From NCBI GenBank assembly GCA_002309675.1, contig DBXX01000023.1, positions 1 through 48,658 of the forward strand: a DNA stretch of 48,658 nucleotides, in the 5' to 3' direction. The DNA comes from Lachnospiraceae bacterium UBA1201. GTDB lineage: Bacteria > Bacillota > Clostridia > Lachnospirales > Lachnospiraceae. The translations under genes and the position numbers were made by a program. This document shows positions 17,155-26,258 of the stretch, piece by piece; the first letter of the stretch is position 1, and every line of letters begins with the position of its first letter. The notes beneath the pieces were generated by a model. The model was not told the origin of the DNA, ran no database searches, and saw only the letters and a list, made by a program, of their open reading frames with translations.

Positions 17155-18348
17155 ATGGATAGTAAGAGCAAAGGAAGATTCGGAGTCCACGGCGGCCAGT
17201 ACATCCCCGAGACTCTGATGAATGCGGTGATCGAGCTGGAGAAAGCGTACGATCACTATAAAAACGATCCCGATTTCAACCGGGAACTGACGAAGCTTTT
17301 GAATGAATATGCGGGGCGGCCGTCTCTTCTCTATTATGCTGAGAAGATGACGAAGGACTTAGGCGGCGCGAAGATTTATCTGAAGCGCGAGGACCTAAAC
17401 CACACCGGTTCGCATAAGATCAACAATGTCCTGGGGCAGGCACTCCTGGCGAAGAAGATGGGTAAGACCCGTCTGATCGCGGAGACCGGCGCCGGCCAGC
17501 ACGGTGTTGCTACAGCGACCGCAGCGGCCCTGATGGGCATGGAGTGTGTCGTTTTCATGGGCGAAGAGGATACCAAGCGCCAGGCGCTGAACGTATACCG
17601 CATGCGCCTTCTGGGAGCAGAGGTCATTCCGGTAAAAACCGGTACCGCGACCCTGAAGGATGCGGTAAGCGAGGCCATGCGTGAGTGGACGCGCCGCATC
17701 GATGATACGCACTATTGTTTAGGCTCCGTCATGGGCCCGCACCCGTTCCCGACGATCGTCCGCGATTTCCAGGCGGTCATCTCAAAGGAGATCAAAGAGC
17801 AGATGCTCGAGCTGGAAGGCAGACTTCCGGATGCGGTCATGGCCTGCGTCGGCGGCGGCTCCAACGCGATCGGAACGTTTTATAACTTTATCAATGATCC
17901 TTCGGTCCGCCTCATCGGTTGTGAGGCTGCCGGCCGCGGCATCGACACCTTCGAGACGGCGGCGACCTTAAACACCGGTAAGCTCGGCATCTTCCACGGC
18001 ATGAAGAGTTACTTCTGCCAGGACGAATACGGGCAGATCGCGCCGGTATACTCGATCAGCGCCGGCCTGGATTACCCCGGTATCGGACCGGAACATGCCT
18101 ATCTGCATGACATCGGCCGCGCGGAATATGTCGCGATCACGGACGAAGAAGCCGTGCAGGCGTTTGAATATCTGTCCCGCACAGAAGGCATTATCCCGGC
18201 GATCGAATCCGCGCATGCGGTAGCGCATGCGATCAAGATCGCACCTTCGATGGATCCGGATCAGATCATCGTGGTCACGATCTCCGGACGTGGCGATAAG
18301 GACGTGGCGGCTATTGCCCGCTACAGAGGGGAGGACATCTATGAGTAG
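17155..18348 (+). CDS. trpB: Tryptophan synthase beta subunit
   Basis: This PLP enzyme condenses indole with serine to give tryptophan. The PLP lysine is in LNHTGSHKINNVLGQALLAK near residue 87; the phosphate-binding CVGGGSNAIGTFYNF lies near 230, and IETGAGQHG-type sequence (IAETGAGQHGVATATAAALM) near 110. The length of 397 residues and the N-terminus GRFGVHGGQYIPETLM are those of the TrpB1 form that works with TrpA. It overlaps trpA by 8 bases, in agreement with complex formation. Confidence 0.98.
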   Translation: MDSKSKGRFGVHGGQYIPETLMNAVIELEKAYDHYKNDPDFNRELTKLLNEYAGRPSLLYYAEKMTKDLGGAKIYLKREDLNHTGSHKINNVLGQALLAKKMGKTRLIAETGAGQHGVATATAAALMGMECVVFMGEEDTKRQALNVYRMRLLGAEVIPVKTGTATLKDAVSEAMREWTRRIDDTHYCLGSVMGPHPFPTIVRDFQAVISKEIKEQMLELEGRLPDAVMACVGGGSNAIGTFYNFINDPSVRLIGCEAAGRGIDTFETAATLNTGKLGIFHGMKSYFCQDEYGQIAPVYSISAGLDYPGIGPEHAYLHDIGRAEYVAITDEEAVQAFEYLSRTEGIIPAIESAHAVAHAIKIAPSMDPDQIIVVTISGRGDKDVAAIARYRGEDIYE

Positions 18349-19111
18349 GATCTCTCAGGCATTTGCCGGACATAAAGCATTTATCCCGTTCGTCACCTGC
18401 GGCGATCCCGACCTCGAGACCACGGGCCGCATCGTCCGTGCCATGGAGGAAGCGGGAGCGGACCTGATCGAACTGGGCATCCCGTTTTCGGATCCGACTG
18501 CGGAAGGCCCTGTGATCCAGGCGGCCAATGTACGTGCGCTTTCGGGCGGCGTGACCACCGATAAGATCTTTGAATTCGTGAAGGACCTGCGCTCCGATGT
18601 GAAGGTACCGCTGGTATTCATGACCTATGCCAATGTGGTTTTTTCCTACGGAACGGAGCGCTTCGTGAAACGTTGCGTGGAAGTAGGGATCGACGGCATC
18701 ATCCTCCCGGACGTTCCTTTCGAGGAGAAGGAGGAGTTCGCACCGATCTGCCGCGCGAACGGGATCGATTTCATTTCCCTGATTGCACCGACTTCTGAAG
18801 ATCGCATCGCGATGATCGCATCGGAGGCCGAAGGTTTCCTCTATATCGTTTCGAGCCTCGGCGTTACCGGTACCCGCAGCGAGATCAAGACCGACATCTC
18901 CGCGATCGTGGAGCAGGTCCGCAAGAGCGCGAAGGTTCCCTGCGCGGTGGGTTTCGGCATCTCGACGCCCGAGCAGGCAGCCCGCATGGCAGCGGTTTCC
19001 GACGGTGCCATTGTCGGCTCGGCGATCGTCCGCATCATCGGCGAGCATGGACGCGAGGCGGCGACCTATGTGAAGGATTTCGTAAAGTCCATGACAGATG
19101 CTCTGAAATAA
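18341..19111 (+). CDS. trpA: Tryptophan synthase alpha subunit
   Basis: This subunit cleaves indole-3-glycerol phosphate and channels indole to TrpB. I start at ATG 18341 (MSRISQAFAG), inside the end of trpB behind GAGGGGAGG; longer in-frame extensions only read through trpB. The first catalytic acid is in DLIELGIPFSDPTAEGPVIQ near residue 45, the second near residue 57-58 (AEGP) by family pattern, and the phosphate site in GVTGTR and VGFGISTPEQA. The length of 256 residues is normal. It is the last trp gene; no strong terminator stem follows before the next promoter. Confidence 0.96.
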   Translation: MSRISQAFAGHKAFIPFVTCGDPDLETTGRIVRAMEEAGADLIELGIPFSDPTAEGPVIQAANVRALSGGVTTDKIFEFVKDLRSDVKVPLVFMTYANVVFSYGTERFVKRCVEVGIDGIILPDVPFEEKEEFAPICRANGIDFISLIAPTSEDRIAMIASEAEGFLYIVSSLGVTGTRSEIKTDISAIVEQVRKSAKVPCAVGFGISTPEQAARMAAVSDGAIVGSAIVRIIGEHGREAATYVKDFVKSMTDALK

Positions 19112-19143
19112 TACTGAATCTGCAGAAGTAATACATCAGCCTC

Positions 19144-19172
19144 TTGTTAGCAGAGGGTAACTGTGCTATACT
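19144..19172 (+). promoter_or_regulatory. Promoter upstream of the CopZ-like gene
   Basis: TTGTTA (19144-19149), a 17-base spacer and TATACT (19167-19172) precede the gene start by 47 bases. Confidence 0.6.
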
Positions 19173-19219
19173 GATCCGGGATCGGTGACATACCGGTCGT
19201 TCAGAAAGGAAGCGTAAGT

Positions 19220-19480
19220 ATGTATAAAACTGTTGTTTCTGTGGACGGGATGATGTGCGGAATGTGTGAAAGTCATGTCAATGACGCGATCCGCAACAAC
19301 CTTAAAGTCGATAAGGTCACATCTTCCCATAAGGATAAAAAGACCGTGATTCTTTCCAAAGAGGAGTTGGACCGGGATCTGATCAAAGCTACGATCGAAA
19401 AAACCGGTTATACTGTGAACGAGATCGAAGTGGTCCAGGTCGAAGAAAAGAAAGGCTTCTTCCGGAAACTGTTCGGATGA
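19220..19480 (+). CDS. Heavy-metal-associated (CopZ-like) domain protein
   Basis: This is an 86-residue protein with one HMA fold. The metal-binding MxCxxC motif appears as DGMMCGMCESHVNDAI near residues 9-24; the remaining beta-alpha-beta pattern ends at about residue 70, with IEKTGYTVNEIEV as the last helix and strand. Such proteins carry Cu(I) or other soft metals. A short basic tail (EEKKGFFRKLFG) follows the domain and is not part of the fold. No metal P-type ATPase or copper repressor is beside it. It is flanked by its own promoter and a strong terminator, so it is monocistronic. Confidence 0.88.
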   Translation: MYKTVVSVDGMMCGMCESHVNDAIRNNLKVDKVTSSHKDKKTVILSKEELDRDLIKATIEKTGYTVNEIEVVQVEEKKGFFRKLFG

Positions 19481-19491
19481 TGAAGCACATT

Positions 19492-19523
19492 AAACGCCGT
19501 CGGGGGTGTCCCCGGCGGCGTTT
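19492..19523 (+). terminator. Intrinsic terminator hairpin
   Basis: The arms AAACGCCGTCGGGG and CCCCGGCGGCGTTT pair almost perfectly (one G-T) around a GTGT loop. There is no long T-run beyond the TTT in the arm. Confidence 0.75.
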
Positions 19524-19534
19524 GGTCGTATATC

Positions 19535-19563
19535 TTGAAAAAAACGCGTCCATCGTTTATAAT
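19535..19563 (+). promoter_or_regulatory. Promoter of the potassium channel gene
   Basis: TTGAAA (19535-19540), a 17-base spacer and a perfect TATAAT (19558-19563) lie about 97 bases before the start codon. Confidence 0.7.
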
Positions 19564-19659
19564 GAAACCATGATGGTGTGGCCCGGATCTTTAGGAATAT
19601 AGCCACACGAAGAAATCCGCAGTATCAATCGTATCGGAAGTATATTTAAGGAGTATCCC

Positions 19660-20838
19660 ATGGAAAGCAGCATGGAACGAAGAAGAAAAAGGGTGTTTGA
19701 TACGATCCAGATCGGCCACAGGACCGACTGGGTCAGCCGTGCGTTTGACTATTTTATCGTTATAGTGATCGCGGTCAATCTCTTTGTTACGCTGTTCTCT
19801 ACGTTCGATGAATCCGAGCCGTACGCAGGTATTATAGATATCATCGAGGGCGTTACGATCGCTATATTCACGATCGAATACGCGCTGCGGCTGTGGACGG
19901 CGCGGTACCTGTATCCGGATAAAAAACCGGTTCCTGCCGCGATCAAATTTTTCTTCTCGTTTTACGGAATCATCGATTTTCTGACGTTCTTCCCGTACTT
20001 TTTGCCGATCGTGTTCCCAGCAGGCGTGGTCGCCTTCCGTATCTTCCGTGTGATTCGTATTTTCCGACTGTTTCGGATCAACTCCCAGTATGACGCGTTC
20101 AACGTCATCACCGCGGTCCTCACGGAGAAGAAAAACCAGTTACTGTCTTCGATGTCGCTGATCCTGATTCTGATGGTCGCTTCATCGCTGTGCATGTACA
20201 GCCTCGAGCACGAGGCGCAGCCGGAAGCGTTTAAAAATGCATTTTCCGGTATCTGGTGGTCTACATCCACGCTGCTCACCGTAGGTTATGGTGACATTTA
20301 CCCGATCACCCTGCTGGGTAAGGCCATGGGTATCGTCATATCCTTCCTGGGTGTCGGCATGGTCGCCATCCCTACCGGTATCATTTCCGCCGGCTTCGTC
20401 GAGCAGTATACGCGGTTTAAGTCGCTGGCGACGACGGAGGAGCATCCGCTTCGTTTTGTCACGGCCAATGTATATTCGACGCATCCGTGGTGCGGGAAGA
20501 AACTGAAAGATATCGTATTCCCGCCGCAGCTTCTGCTGTTGGTGATCCTGCGTAAGGAAAACGAGATCGCTCCCGGACCGGAAGTGACGCTGCAGGCAGA
20601 TGATAAACTCATTATCGCTGCAAAACGTGCGACGACGGAGTCGAGCGATCTGGATCTGCGCGAGGTCCGCATCAAGGATAATCACCCTTGGGTGGGTCAC
20701 GAACTTCGAGAACTGGATATTTCCCGCCAGGAACTGGTCCTGACGATCCAAAGAAAAGGAAAACTTCAGATCCCGAACGGTTCGAGCGTAATCAAAAACG
20801 GAGATATTCTGGTGATCTACAAACGTAAATCCCGGTAA
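19660..20838 (+). CDS. Voltage-gated K+ channel with two RCK_C domains
   Basis: The protein is 392 residues and looks like a six-helix Kv-type channel subunit. S1 lies at about 30-49, S2 at 59-80, S3 at 98-118. S4 carries five arginines at every third position (127, 130, 133, 136, 139). S5 (160-180), the pore helix and the selectivity filter TVGYGD (207-212), and S6 (218-246) follow. The cytoplasmic tail contains two TrkA_C/RCK_C-like repeats (about 260-325 and 330-390, each with a conserved HPW and ending in a beta-rich LVIYKR or LIIAAKR strand). Bacterial Kv channels set or sense membrane potential. The next gene starts 6 bases after the stop without a clear ribosome site of its own. Confidence 0.9.
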   Translation: MESSMERRRKRVFDTIQIGHRTDWVSRAFDYFIVIVIAVNLFVTLFSTFDESEPYAGIIDIIEGVTIAIFTIEYALRLWTARYLYPDKKPVPAAIKFFFSFYGIIDFLTFFPYFLPIVFPAGVVAFRIFRVIRIFRLFRINSQYDAFNVITAVLTEKKNQLLSSMSLILILMVASSLCMYSLEHEAQPEAFKNAFSGIWWSTSTLLTVGYGDIYPITLLGKAMGIVISFLGVGMVAIPTGIISAGFVEQYTRFKSLATTEEHPLRFVTANVYSTHPWCGKKLKDIVFPPQLLLLVILRKENEIAPGPEVTLQADDKLIIAAKRATTESSDLDLREVRIKDNHPWVGHELRELDISRQELVLTIQRKGKLQIPNGSSVIKNGDILVIYKRKSR

Positions 20839-20844
20839 AAACCT

Positions 20845-22449
20845 ATGTTTAAGAACTCATTGAAAAAGAAATTTATACGAACCGCTTTCGCCTGTGCATT
20901 TTTGTGCATGGGCGTTTTCGGATGTGCCTCTGAGTCGCGGCAGGAAACTGAAACGACCGTGGAGAGCACGATCGAAAATACGGGGGAAATGACATCCGCG
21001 CTGCCTACAGAGAAACCCTCGGAAACGGAGGTCGCGCCGACAGAAGCTCTGGTGTCTTCGACGGAAGTGATGACCGAGGCGGCGGAGTCTTCTACGGAAA
21101 TGTCGGCGGCTTCAGAAACCGATCCGGTACTTCCTTCGACAGAGGGCCCTGCGGAGACAGTGATCCCGCCGACAGAGGCACCGACGTTACCTGTGGTCCC
21201 GCCGACAGAAGCACCGACACTCCCTGTGGTCCCTCCGACGGAAGCGCCGACGCTGCCTGTAGTTCCGCCGACAGAAGCTCCTACGGAAGCTCCGACTGAG
21301 CCGCCGACACAGCCGCCAGTGGTCGTTTCGGTATGGTATACGACCAGCGCGTTAAACCTTCGGGAAGGACCGAGTCTGAACCACAAGATCCTGCTAACGA
21401 TCCCGGAAAACACGGAGGTCGACTGCCTTGAAGAGGGGGCCGTCTGGAGCCGTGTGATCTTCCAGGGAACCATTGGCTATGTTGCGACGGGATACCTCGC
21501 TGACGAGCCGCTGATCACATTTCCCGGTTACGGAGAGATCGCCTATTCGCACGTTCGCTACATCAACGATCATTTTGCGTTCCGCCTGAACGGAAACAAC
21601 TACGGTCCGGAAAAAAAGAATGCATGTGGAAACTGGATCGAAAAGAAGATGAAGAGTTTCGGTTATGAGCCGACTTACTATGAGAATATCGCACCGGTGT
21701 CCGGTATGCCCGTGAAGAGTTATGCGTTCCGCAAACCTTGTGGCCTGGAAAATGCACGTCTGGTCGTGATCGGTGCACATTATGACAGCCGTGAAAGCCA
21801 CGGCGCCGAAGATAACGGAACCGGCGTGGGCATGGTCCTGGAGCTCGCCGAACGGTTCGCCGCGGTCCCGCTGCCCTATGATGTTGATTTTTGCTTCTGG
21901 GACGGCGAGGAAGTGCAGGGCTGCGCAGGCTCGTACTTCTACGTAAACATGTCGCCGGACATTGGCCGCGTCAGCTTGTACATCAATCTGGACTGCCTGG
22001 GCGTGGGAGACCACCTGTTCGCCTACGGCGGGGCTTACCAGGGAAACAAACTGGTGCGTGCGGAGGCCTATACAAAAGCGATGGAGATCGCGACCGGCCT
22101 CGGGATCCCGCTGCGTCCCATCCCCGCTGGGCTCGCCGAGCCGGAACTGAAAACGCCGACCCGCCTCTACGGTTCGGACCAGTATTATTTCGCGGCTGCC
22201 GGCATCCCTTACTTATACTTTGAGGCCAATGCCTGGGTGGACCGAAACGGCGTAGAGCAGTATCCGTACGGCCAGCGCTCGTACCAGTATAATTCCGTGC
22301 ATTCTGCATTTGCCGATACCTACGGAATGATCAATCACACGAAATACGACGATCTGAACGTTCTCGAGGACATCGTCCCCGGACGTATGCAGGCACATTT
22401 GAGCTGCTTCGCGCGGATTCTGTACACGTTCCTGGAAGAATATCATTAA
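20845..22449 (+). CDS. Surface lipoprotein: SH3b domain plus M28 metallopeptidase
   Basis: The N-terminus MFKNSLKKKFIRTAF leads to a lipobox (VFGC, Cys27), so the mature protein would be tethered outside the membrane. Residues 30-160 form a Thr/Glu/Pro linker containing an 11-residue repeat. Residues 163-222 resemble a bacterial SH3 domain (SALNLREGPSLNHKIL), usually a cell-wall binder. The rest is an M28 aminopeptidase-type catalytic domain: GAHYDS, EDNGTGVGM, FWDGEEVQG (catalytic and zinc-bridging Glu), LDCLGVGD and a late His in YNSVHSAFADTY supply the two-zinc site. It probably trims extracellular peptides. It may be co-transcribed with the channel gene upstream. Confidence 0.9.
   Translation: MFKNSLKKKFIRTAFACAFLCMGVFGCASESRQETETTVESTIENTGEMTSALPTEKPSETEVAPTEALVSSTEVMTEAAESSTEMSAASETDPVLPSTEGPAETVIPPTEAPTLPVVPPTEAPTLPVVPPTEAPTLPVVPPTEAPTEAPTEPPTQPPVVVSVWYTTSALNLREGPSLNHKILLTIPENTEVDCLEEGAVWSRVIFQGTIGYVATGYLADEPLITFPGYGEIAYSHVRYINDHFAFRLNGNNYGPEKKNACGNWIEKKMKSFGYEPTYYENIAPVSGMPVKSYAFRKPCGLENARLVVIGAHYDSRESHGAEDNGTGVGMVLELAERFAAVPLPYDVDFCFWDGEEVQGCAGSYFYVNMSPDIGRVSLYINLDCLGVGDHLFAYGGAYQGNKLVRAEAYTKAMEIATGLGIPLRPIPAGLAEPELKTPTRLYGSDQYYFAAAGIPYLYFEANAWVDRNGVEQYPYGQRSYQYNSVHSAFADTYGMINHTKYDDLNVLEDIVPGRMQAHLSCFARILYTFLEEYH
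21166..21324 (+). repeat. 33-base tandem repeat encoding an 11-residue linker unit
   Basis: The unit PPTEAPTLPVV occurs three times in a row, followed by a degenerate TEAPTEAPTEPPTQPP. The DNA copies differ at wobble positions, so the repeat is not brand new. Confidence 0.85.
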
Positions 22450-22464
22450 GGAGGAAAAAAGGAA

Positions 22465-23100
22465 ATGAGATTTGAGATAAAGAAACTGACGCCAAAACTG
22501 GCGGACGATTATTTTGATTTTTTTGATCATCGGGCATTTTCCGATGGATCGCCATTCTTTCCATGTTACTGCAACGCGTTCAACCTGAGTAAGGAACGGA
22601 TGAAGAAGGAATTATATCAAAAGACCGAAGAATACGGCAACGATTTTGAAGCCTGGAACCGGGCACTTCGGGAGTCGGCGGAAGACATGGTTGCCGCCGG
22701 GGAGATCCAGGGCTATCTGGCCTATGATAACGGTCTCGCGATCGGCTGGTGCAACGCAAACGAGCGTCTGAGTTACTACCGGACCGGAGAATTCGACTTG
22801 CGTGATGTTCCGGAAGATGAAGTGTACACGAACTGCAGCGGACCCGGCGAGGTCAAAGCGATCGTCTGCTTTGAGATCGCTCCGGAGTACCGTGGAAAGG
22901 GTGTGGCAACGCAGCTGCTGGCTCGGGTCTGCGAGGATGCAAAGGCAGAAGGCTACCGGTATGTGGAAGCCTATCCGGTGCAGGACGGCGGCTATATGGG
23001 AATGGCATTTACCGGCCCCATGCGCTTATATGAGAAGGCTGGATTTGAAGAGACCGCCCGTTCCGGGAATGTATGTGTCATGCGAAAGCAGCTGGATTAA
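22465..23100 (+). CDS. GNAT-family N-acetyltransferase
   Basis: The 211-residue protein has the acetyl-CoA pyrophosphate-binding motif A, EIAPEYRGKGVATQLLARV, near residues 133-150 (R-G-x-G-x-A pattern). A late MRLYEKAGFEETARSG gives the usual motif B pattern. The N-terminal third contains an aromatic and Cys segment (FFPCYCNAF) that is not part of the core fold. The substrate is unknown. A good AAGGAGG site lies 9-13 bases upstream, 15 bases after the peptidase stop, so it may be co-transcribed. Confidence 0.85.
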   Translation: MRFEIKKLTPKLADDYFDFFDHRAFSDGSPFFPCYCNAFNLSKERMKKELYQKTEEYGNDFEAWNRALRESAEDMVAAGEIQGYLAYDNGLAIGWCNANERLSYYRTGEFDLRDVPEDEVYTNCSGPGEVKAIVCFEIAPEYRGKGVATQLLARVCEDAKAEGYRYVEAYPVQDGGYMGMAFTGPMRLYEKAGFEETARSGNVCVMRKQLD

Positions 23101-23179
23101 CGTTTTTGCGGTATTCGTTGTAGGATGAGGAGAACTGCGCGGCTTCCGGCATGGGAGCGCAGAGCAGTGGAGGGAGACC

Positions 23180-24622
23180 ATGTTTACGAGTGACTATAAA
23201 AATCTTACGCTGTCCTTTAATGAGTTTCATGAGATCGATGCAAAGGATATGCCGGAATACGGTGAATTCTGCCTTTTGGAACTGAAGGACGGCCGGCATA
23301 CCGCCGGTAAATGGTATCCGAATGATTACAAAAAGAATGAGAAGGTGTCCGGTAGTTTCGGCCGGGGACTGGCGGATTCGGTCCCGGTCGATGAAGTGTC
23401 GAAATGGCATTCACTGAGTCGCTACGACCTTTCGGAATGCCTGACGGACGAAGAGATCGACTGGATCAACCTGGGACCCGAAAAGGAAGATAGTTTCAAC
23501 ATTCAGATCCAAGGTTTTCACTCCTTCAAAGACGGTGACTTTCCAAAAAGCGAACAGTATTGTCTGCTGGTAATGATGGACGGAAAACTGGCGGCCGGAA
23601 GGTGGGACCGGGATTCGGACACGGAAGGAAGCTTTATCTATGCATCGGCCCTGGCCAGCTACGATATGGATGAGGTGTGGGCATGGACGCCCTTAAGCAA
23701 CGATGCTTTTTTCGACATGGAGGTCGAAAGGGAAAATGAGATAAAACACGAGGAGGAGCTGAACCGGAACCCGTCGACGGATCCGATGAAGTTCAAATAC
23801 GGGACCGATATCGACGTTTACTACGAAAAAGCCCTGGAAAAGCTTCGTGAAAACTATCCGTGGGCGTCGCTGAACCAGATGAAGAAGGTAACGCCGTGGG
23901 AGGTCCTGCCGCTGCACGGAAAGTATGTGTTCGGCCGGGATCAGGGCACGTACTTTGGTTCCCGCCAGGTCGATGAATGGGAGGACGGCACGACCGCGGA
24001 TGAATTTATCGATTTCCTGTGTAAGTATACCCGGGAGGCAGTGGAGCGATCGAATCCGGAAAAGAAATTCAAACTGGGCCCGGATATCGCGGTATACCTG
24101 GATCAGGCATACAAAAAGGTCAAAAAGGAGTACCGCTGGCTGAATAAACGAATGTTGAAAAAGGGGCAGCAGTATGCGATACAGACCATCAACGGAGAGA
24201 ACGAATTTACCGTGAAATACCCCGACTCCGACGGGTACAGTGTGATGGACTGCGGCTCTGCCGAAGAGTTCATCGAGAGAGTCGAGAGCGATTATCAGAA
24301 TCTGGCGCTTCGTGAGAACCCGGTCGTGGACTCCTACGACGTACCCTTCGGAAAAGTGGAAATATACGGATGGTTTCTGGAAAAATACACCGTTTGTAAA
24401 CTGAAGTCCGGGGATTACCGGGTCGATGTGCAGGCGGGAAATCGTACGACCGGCGGCAACCGAACATTCTTTATCACGCCGGATTGCTTCAAAGCGGATA
24501 CCTATGAGGAGTTTTTGGATCGTTATCAGGAGGTCGTTCCGGGCTGCTCCTTTGGAATTACAAAAGAGGATATGCTTTCAAACGAAGAACTGAAACGTTT
24601 CTTCGGTTATGCGAAGGATTGA
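23180..24622 (+). CDS. Unrecognised cytoplasmic protein built of internal repeats
   Basis: I do not recognise this 480-residue protein. It has no signal peptide or membrane segment and is rich in Trp, Tyr and acidic residues. It contains visible duplications. Unit A occurs at about residues 10-85 (YGEFCLLELKDGRHTAGKW) and 108-172 (SEQYCLLVMMDGKLAAGRW). Unit B occurs at about 204-290 (FKYGTDIDVYYEKALEKL) and 296-376 (FKLGPDIAVYLDQAYKKV). The remaining part, 385-460, shares the pattern of a Tyr/Gly strand followed by EEFLDRY, like the EEFIERV and DEFIDFL that end the B units. It could be a scaffold or sensor. GAGGGAG precedes the ATG. Confidence 0.7.
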   Translation: MFTSDYKNLTLSFNEFHEIDAKDMPEYGEFCLLELKDGRHTAGKWYPNDYKKNEKVSGSFGRGLADSVPVDEVSKWHSLSRYDLSECLTDEEIDWINLGPEKEDSFNIQIQGFHSFKDGDFPKSEQYCLLVMMDGKLAAGRWDRDSDTEGSFIYASALASYDMDEVWAWTPLSNDAFFDMEVERENEIKHEEELNRNPSTDPMKFKYGTDIDVYYEKALEKLRENYPWASLNQMKKVTPWEVLPLHGKYVFGRDQGTYFGSRQVDEWEDGTTADEFIDFLCKYTREAVERSNPEKKFKLGPDIAVYLDQAYKKVKKEYRWLNKRMLKKGQQYAIQTINGENEFTVKYPDSDGYSVMDCGSAEEFIERVESDYQNLALRENPVVDSYDVPFGKVEIYGWFLEKYTVCKLKSGDYRVDVQAGNRTTGGNRTFFITPDCFKADTYEEFLDRYQEVVPGCSFGITKEDMLSNEELKRFFGYAKD

Positions 24623-24662
24623 CCGGAGATGTCGGTAAAACGACAGAAAGGGCAGGTGAACC

Positions 24663-25625
24663 ATGATTTATTTGATCGTAAATGGACAGGCGAAGACCGG
24701 AGGCGGAAGCAAGATCAGCAAGATCATTAAACTGCTGAAAGAAGCAGCCAATTTAAGAGATGTAAAAGCAAAAGAATTCTTTAAGATCCTTCGCACGCAG
24801 AAGGCGGGCGATGCCACACGCCTCGTGCGCGATATTTGCCATAAGGACGAACCGGCGGACATCTGGGTGTTCGGCGGCGACGGGACCATCAACGAGGCGG
24901 TCAATGGACTGGAGGTGCCCTCGAAGGTGACCATCGCCTTCCTGCCCGGCGGCTCGGGCAATGATTACGTGAAGGGCCTGGGCATGCCGAAGGATCCGGT
25001 GACTTGCGCGAAGCTTCTGCTTTCGGCGAAGGAAACGAAGGGATACGACCTCGGTTTCGTGGATACATTCGGGGCGTCCGGGACGGTTCGCTTTGCGGGC
25101 AGCTGCGGCCTGGGCTACGACGCGAAGGTGTGTCACGAGGTAGATACCTCGAGCCTGAAGAAGGTACTGAATAAGCTCCATCTGGGGAAACTGGTCTATC
25201 TGACGGTCGCATTTAAGCAGGTGTTCGCGAACCCGCGTTTTCGCGCGACTGTGATCGTCGACGGTGTTATTCGGACGTACAAAGATGTCATTTATCTGTG
25301 TTTCATGAACAGCCCGTATGAGGGCGGTGGTCTTAAAATGGCGCCGGGCGCCGATCCGTGCGACGGGAAACTCCAGGTCGTTCTGGCTCATGAGATCCCT
25401 CCGCTTCGTGTGCTCACGATGCTGCCGGGGCTGTTGCGCGGAACCCACATTAAACATCCGAAGGTGGAGTGCTTCACCTGCCGCAAGATCGAGGTGATCG
25501 CCGATAACCGGCAGTACCTCCATACCGACGGCGATGTACAGGCATTTACCCGCCATATCCGCGTACAGTGCTACGAAACGCCGATGCGTATGCCGGCATT
25601 TTCCGTGGCGGAAAATGATAAGTAA
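24663..25625 (+). CDS. Diacylglycerol/lipid kinase family protein (DagK/YegS-like)
   Basis: This 320-residue protein has the DAGK catalytic pattern. It opens MIYLIVNGQAKTGGGSKI (the nucleotide-binding NPxxG-like loop reads NGQAKTGGG), followed by VFGGDGTINEAVNGL near residue 60 and IAFLPGGSGNDYVKGLGMP near 90. The C-terminal beta domain (FMNSPYEGGGLKMAPGADPCDGKLQVV) is also typical. It would phosphorylate diacylglycerol or a related lipid to recycle phosphatidate. Nothing nearby narrows the substrate. The start ATG follows AGGTGAACC. Confidence 0.9.
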   Translation: MIYLIVNGQAKTGGGSKISKIIKLLKEAANLRDVKAKEFFKILRTQKAGDATRLVRDICHKDEPADIWVFGGDGTINEAVNGLEVPSKVTIAFLPGGSGNDYVKGLGMPKDPVTCAKLLLSAKETKGYDLGFVDTFGASGTVRFAGSCGLGYDAKVCHEVDTSSLKKVLNKLHLGKLVYLTVAFKQVFANPRFRATVIVDGVIRTYKDVIYLCFMNSPYEGGGLKMAPGADPCDGKLQVVLAHEIPPLRVLTMLPGLLRGTHIKHPKVECFTCRKIEVIADNRQYLHTDGDVQAFTRHIRVQCYETPMRMPAFSVAENDK

Positions 25626-25654
25626 GAAAACGAAAGATCCGTAAGAGGTTATTT

Positions 25655-26098
25655 ATGAGTTATATATCCGAACTTCGAAAGTACGTCGGACACCGCCCCA
25701 TCATGTCGGCGGCGTCCATGTGCATTCTTTACGACAAAGAAAAGGGGATCTTGCTGGAGAAACGTTCCGACAACGGTTTGTGGTGCGTTCCCGGCGGCGG
25801 TCTGGAACTGGGTGAAGACCAGGTGGACGGCCTTCGACGGGAGGTGAAAGAGGAGACGAACCTGGATATCGAAAACCCGCAGCTGTTTACGGTGCGGGCG
25901 AACGTACACATGGTCTATCCGAACCAAGACGAAGTCTACTATACCGATATCGTGTACCTCGTGACCGAGTACTCCGGGGAACTGAAGCCGGATAAGGAAA
26001 GCGTGGAACTGCGCTGGTTCGATCTCGGGCATCTGCCGAAGATCATGGCGACGCAGATCGATTACATCCGGATGTTTAAGGAGAAGATCGGAGAATAA
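25655..26098 (+). CDS. Nudix hydrolase
   Basis: The 147-residue protein carries the Nudix box with all key residues in the order G-x5-E-x7-REVxEE: GGLELGEDQ at about residues 48-56, then LRREVKEET at 60-68. It hydrolyses a nucleoside diphosphate linked to some other group; the substrate cannot be told from sequence. The N-terminal 20 residues (SYISELRKYVGHRPIMSAA) resemble the leader seen in Nudix proteins of the MutT/ADP-ribose group. It is the last gene before a 918-base gap. Confidence 0.93.
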   Translation: MSYISELRKYVGHRPIMSAASMCILYDKEKGILLEKRSDNGLWCVPGGGLELGEDQVDGLRREVKEETNLDIENPQLFTVRANVHMVYPNQDEVYYTDIVYLVTEYSGELKPDKESVELRWFDLGHLPKIMATQIDYIRMFKEKIGE

Positions 26099-26258
26099 GA
26101 TGGAGGGCTTCGCGGCGCCAATTCGCCGTCCGCTTCGCTTCCGGCTCATCGCGCTGTCGCGGTATGCTTGTAGTTATTCGAACAGGTTTGTATGAGCGCT
26201 CCGGTGCTCATATGCCGACCTTCGGCCGTCATATGCCGCGCTTACGCGCGTTACAATA

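Noticed and set aside
20817..21473. 218-residue minus-strand frame rich in GASVGGTTGS repeats
   Set aside because: It is the reverse of the Thr/Pro linker repeat of the M28 lipoprotein; no ribosome site, and composition follows the sense repeat.
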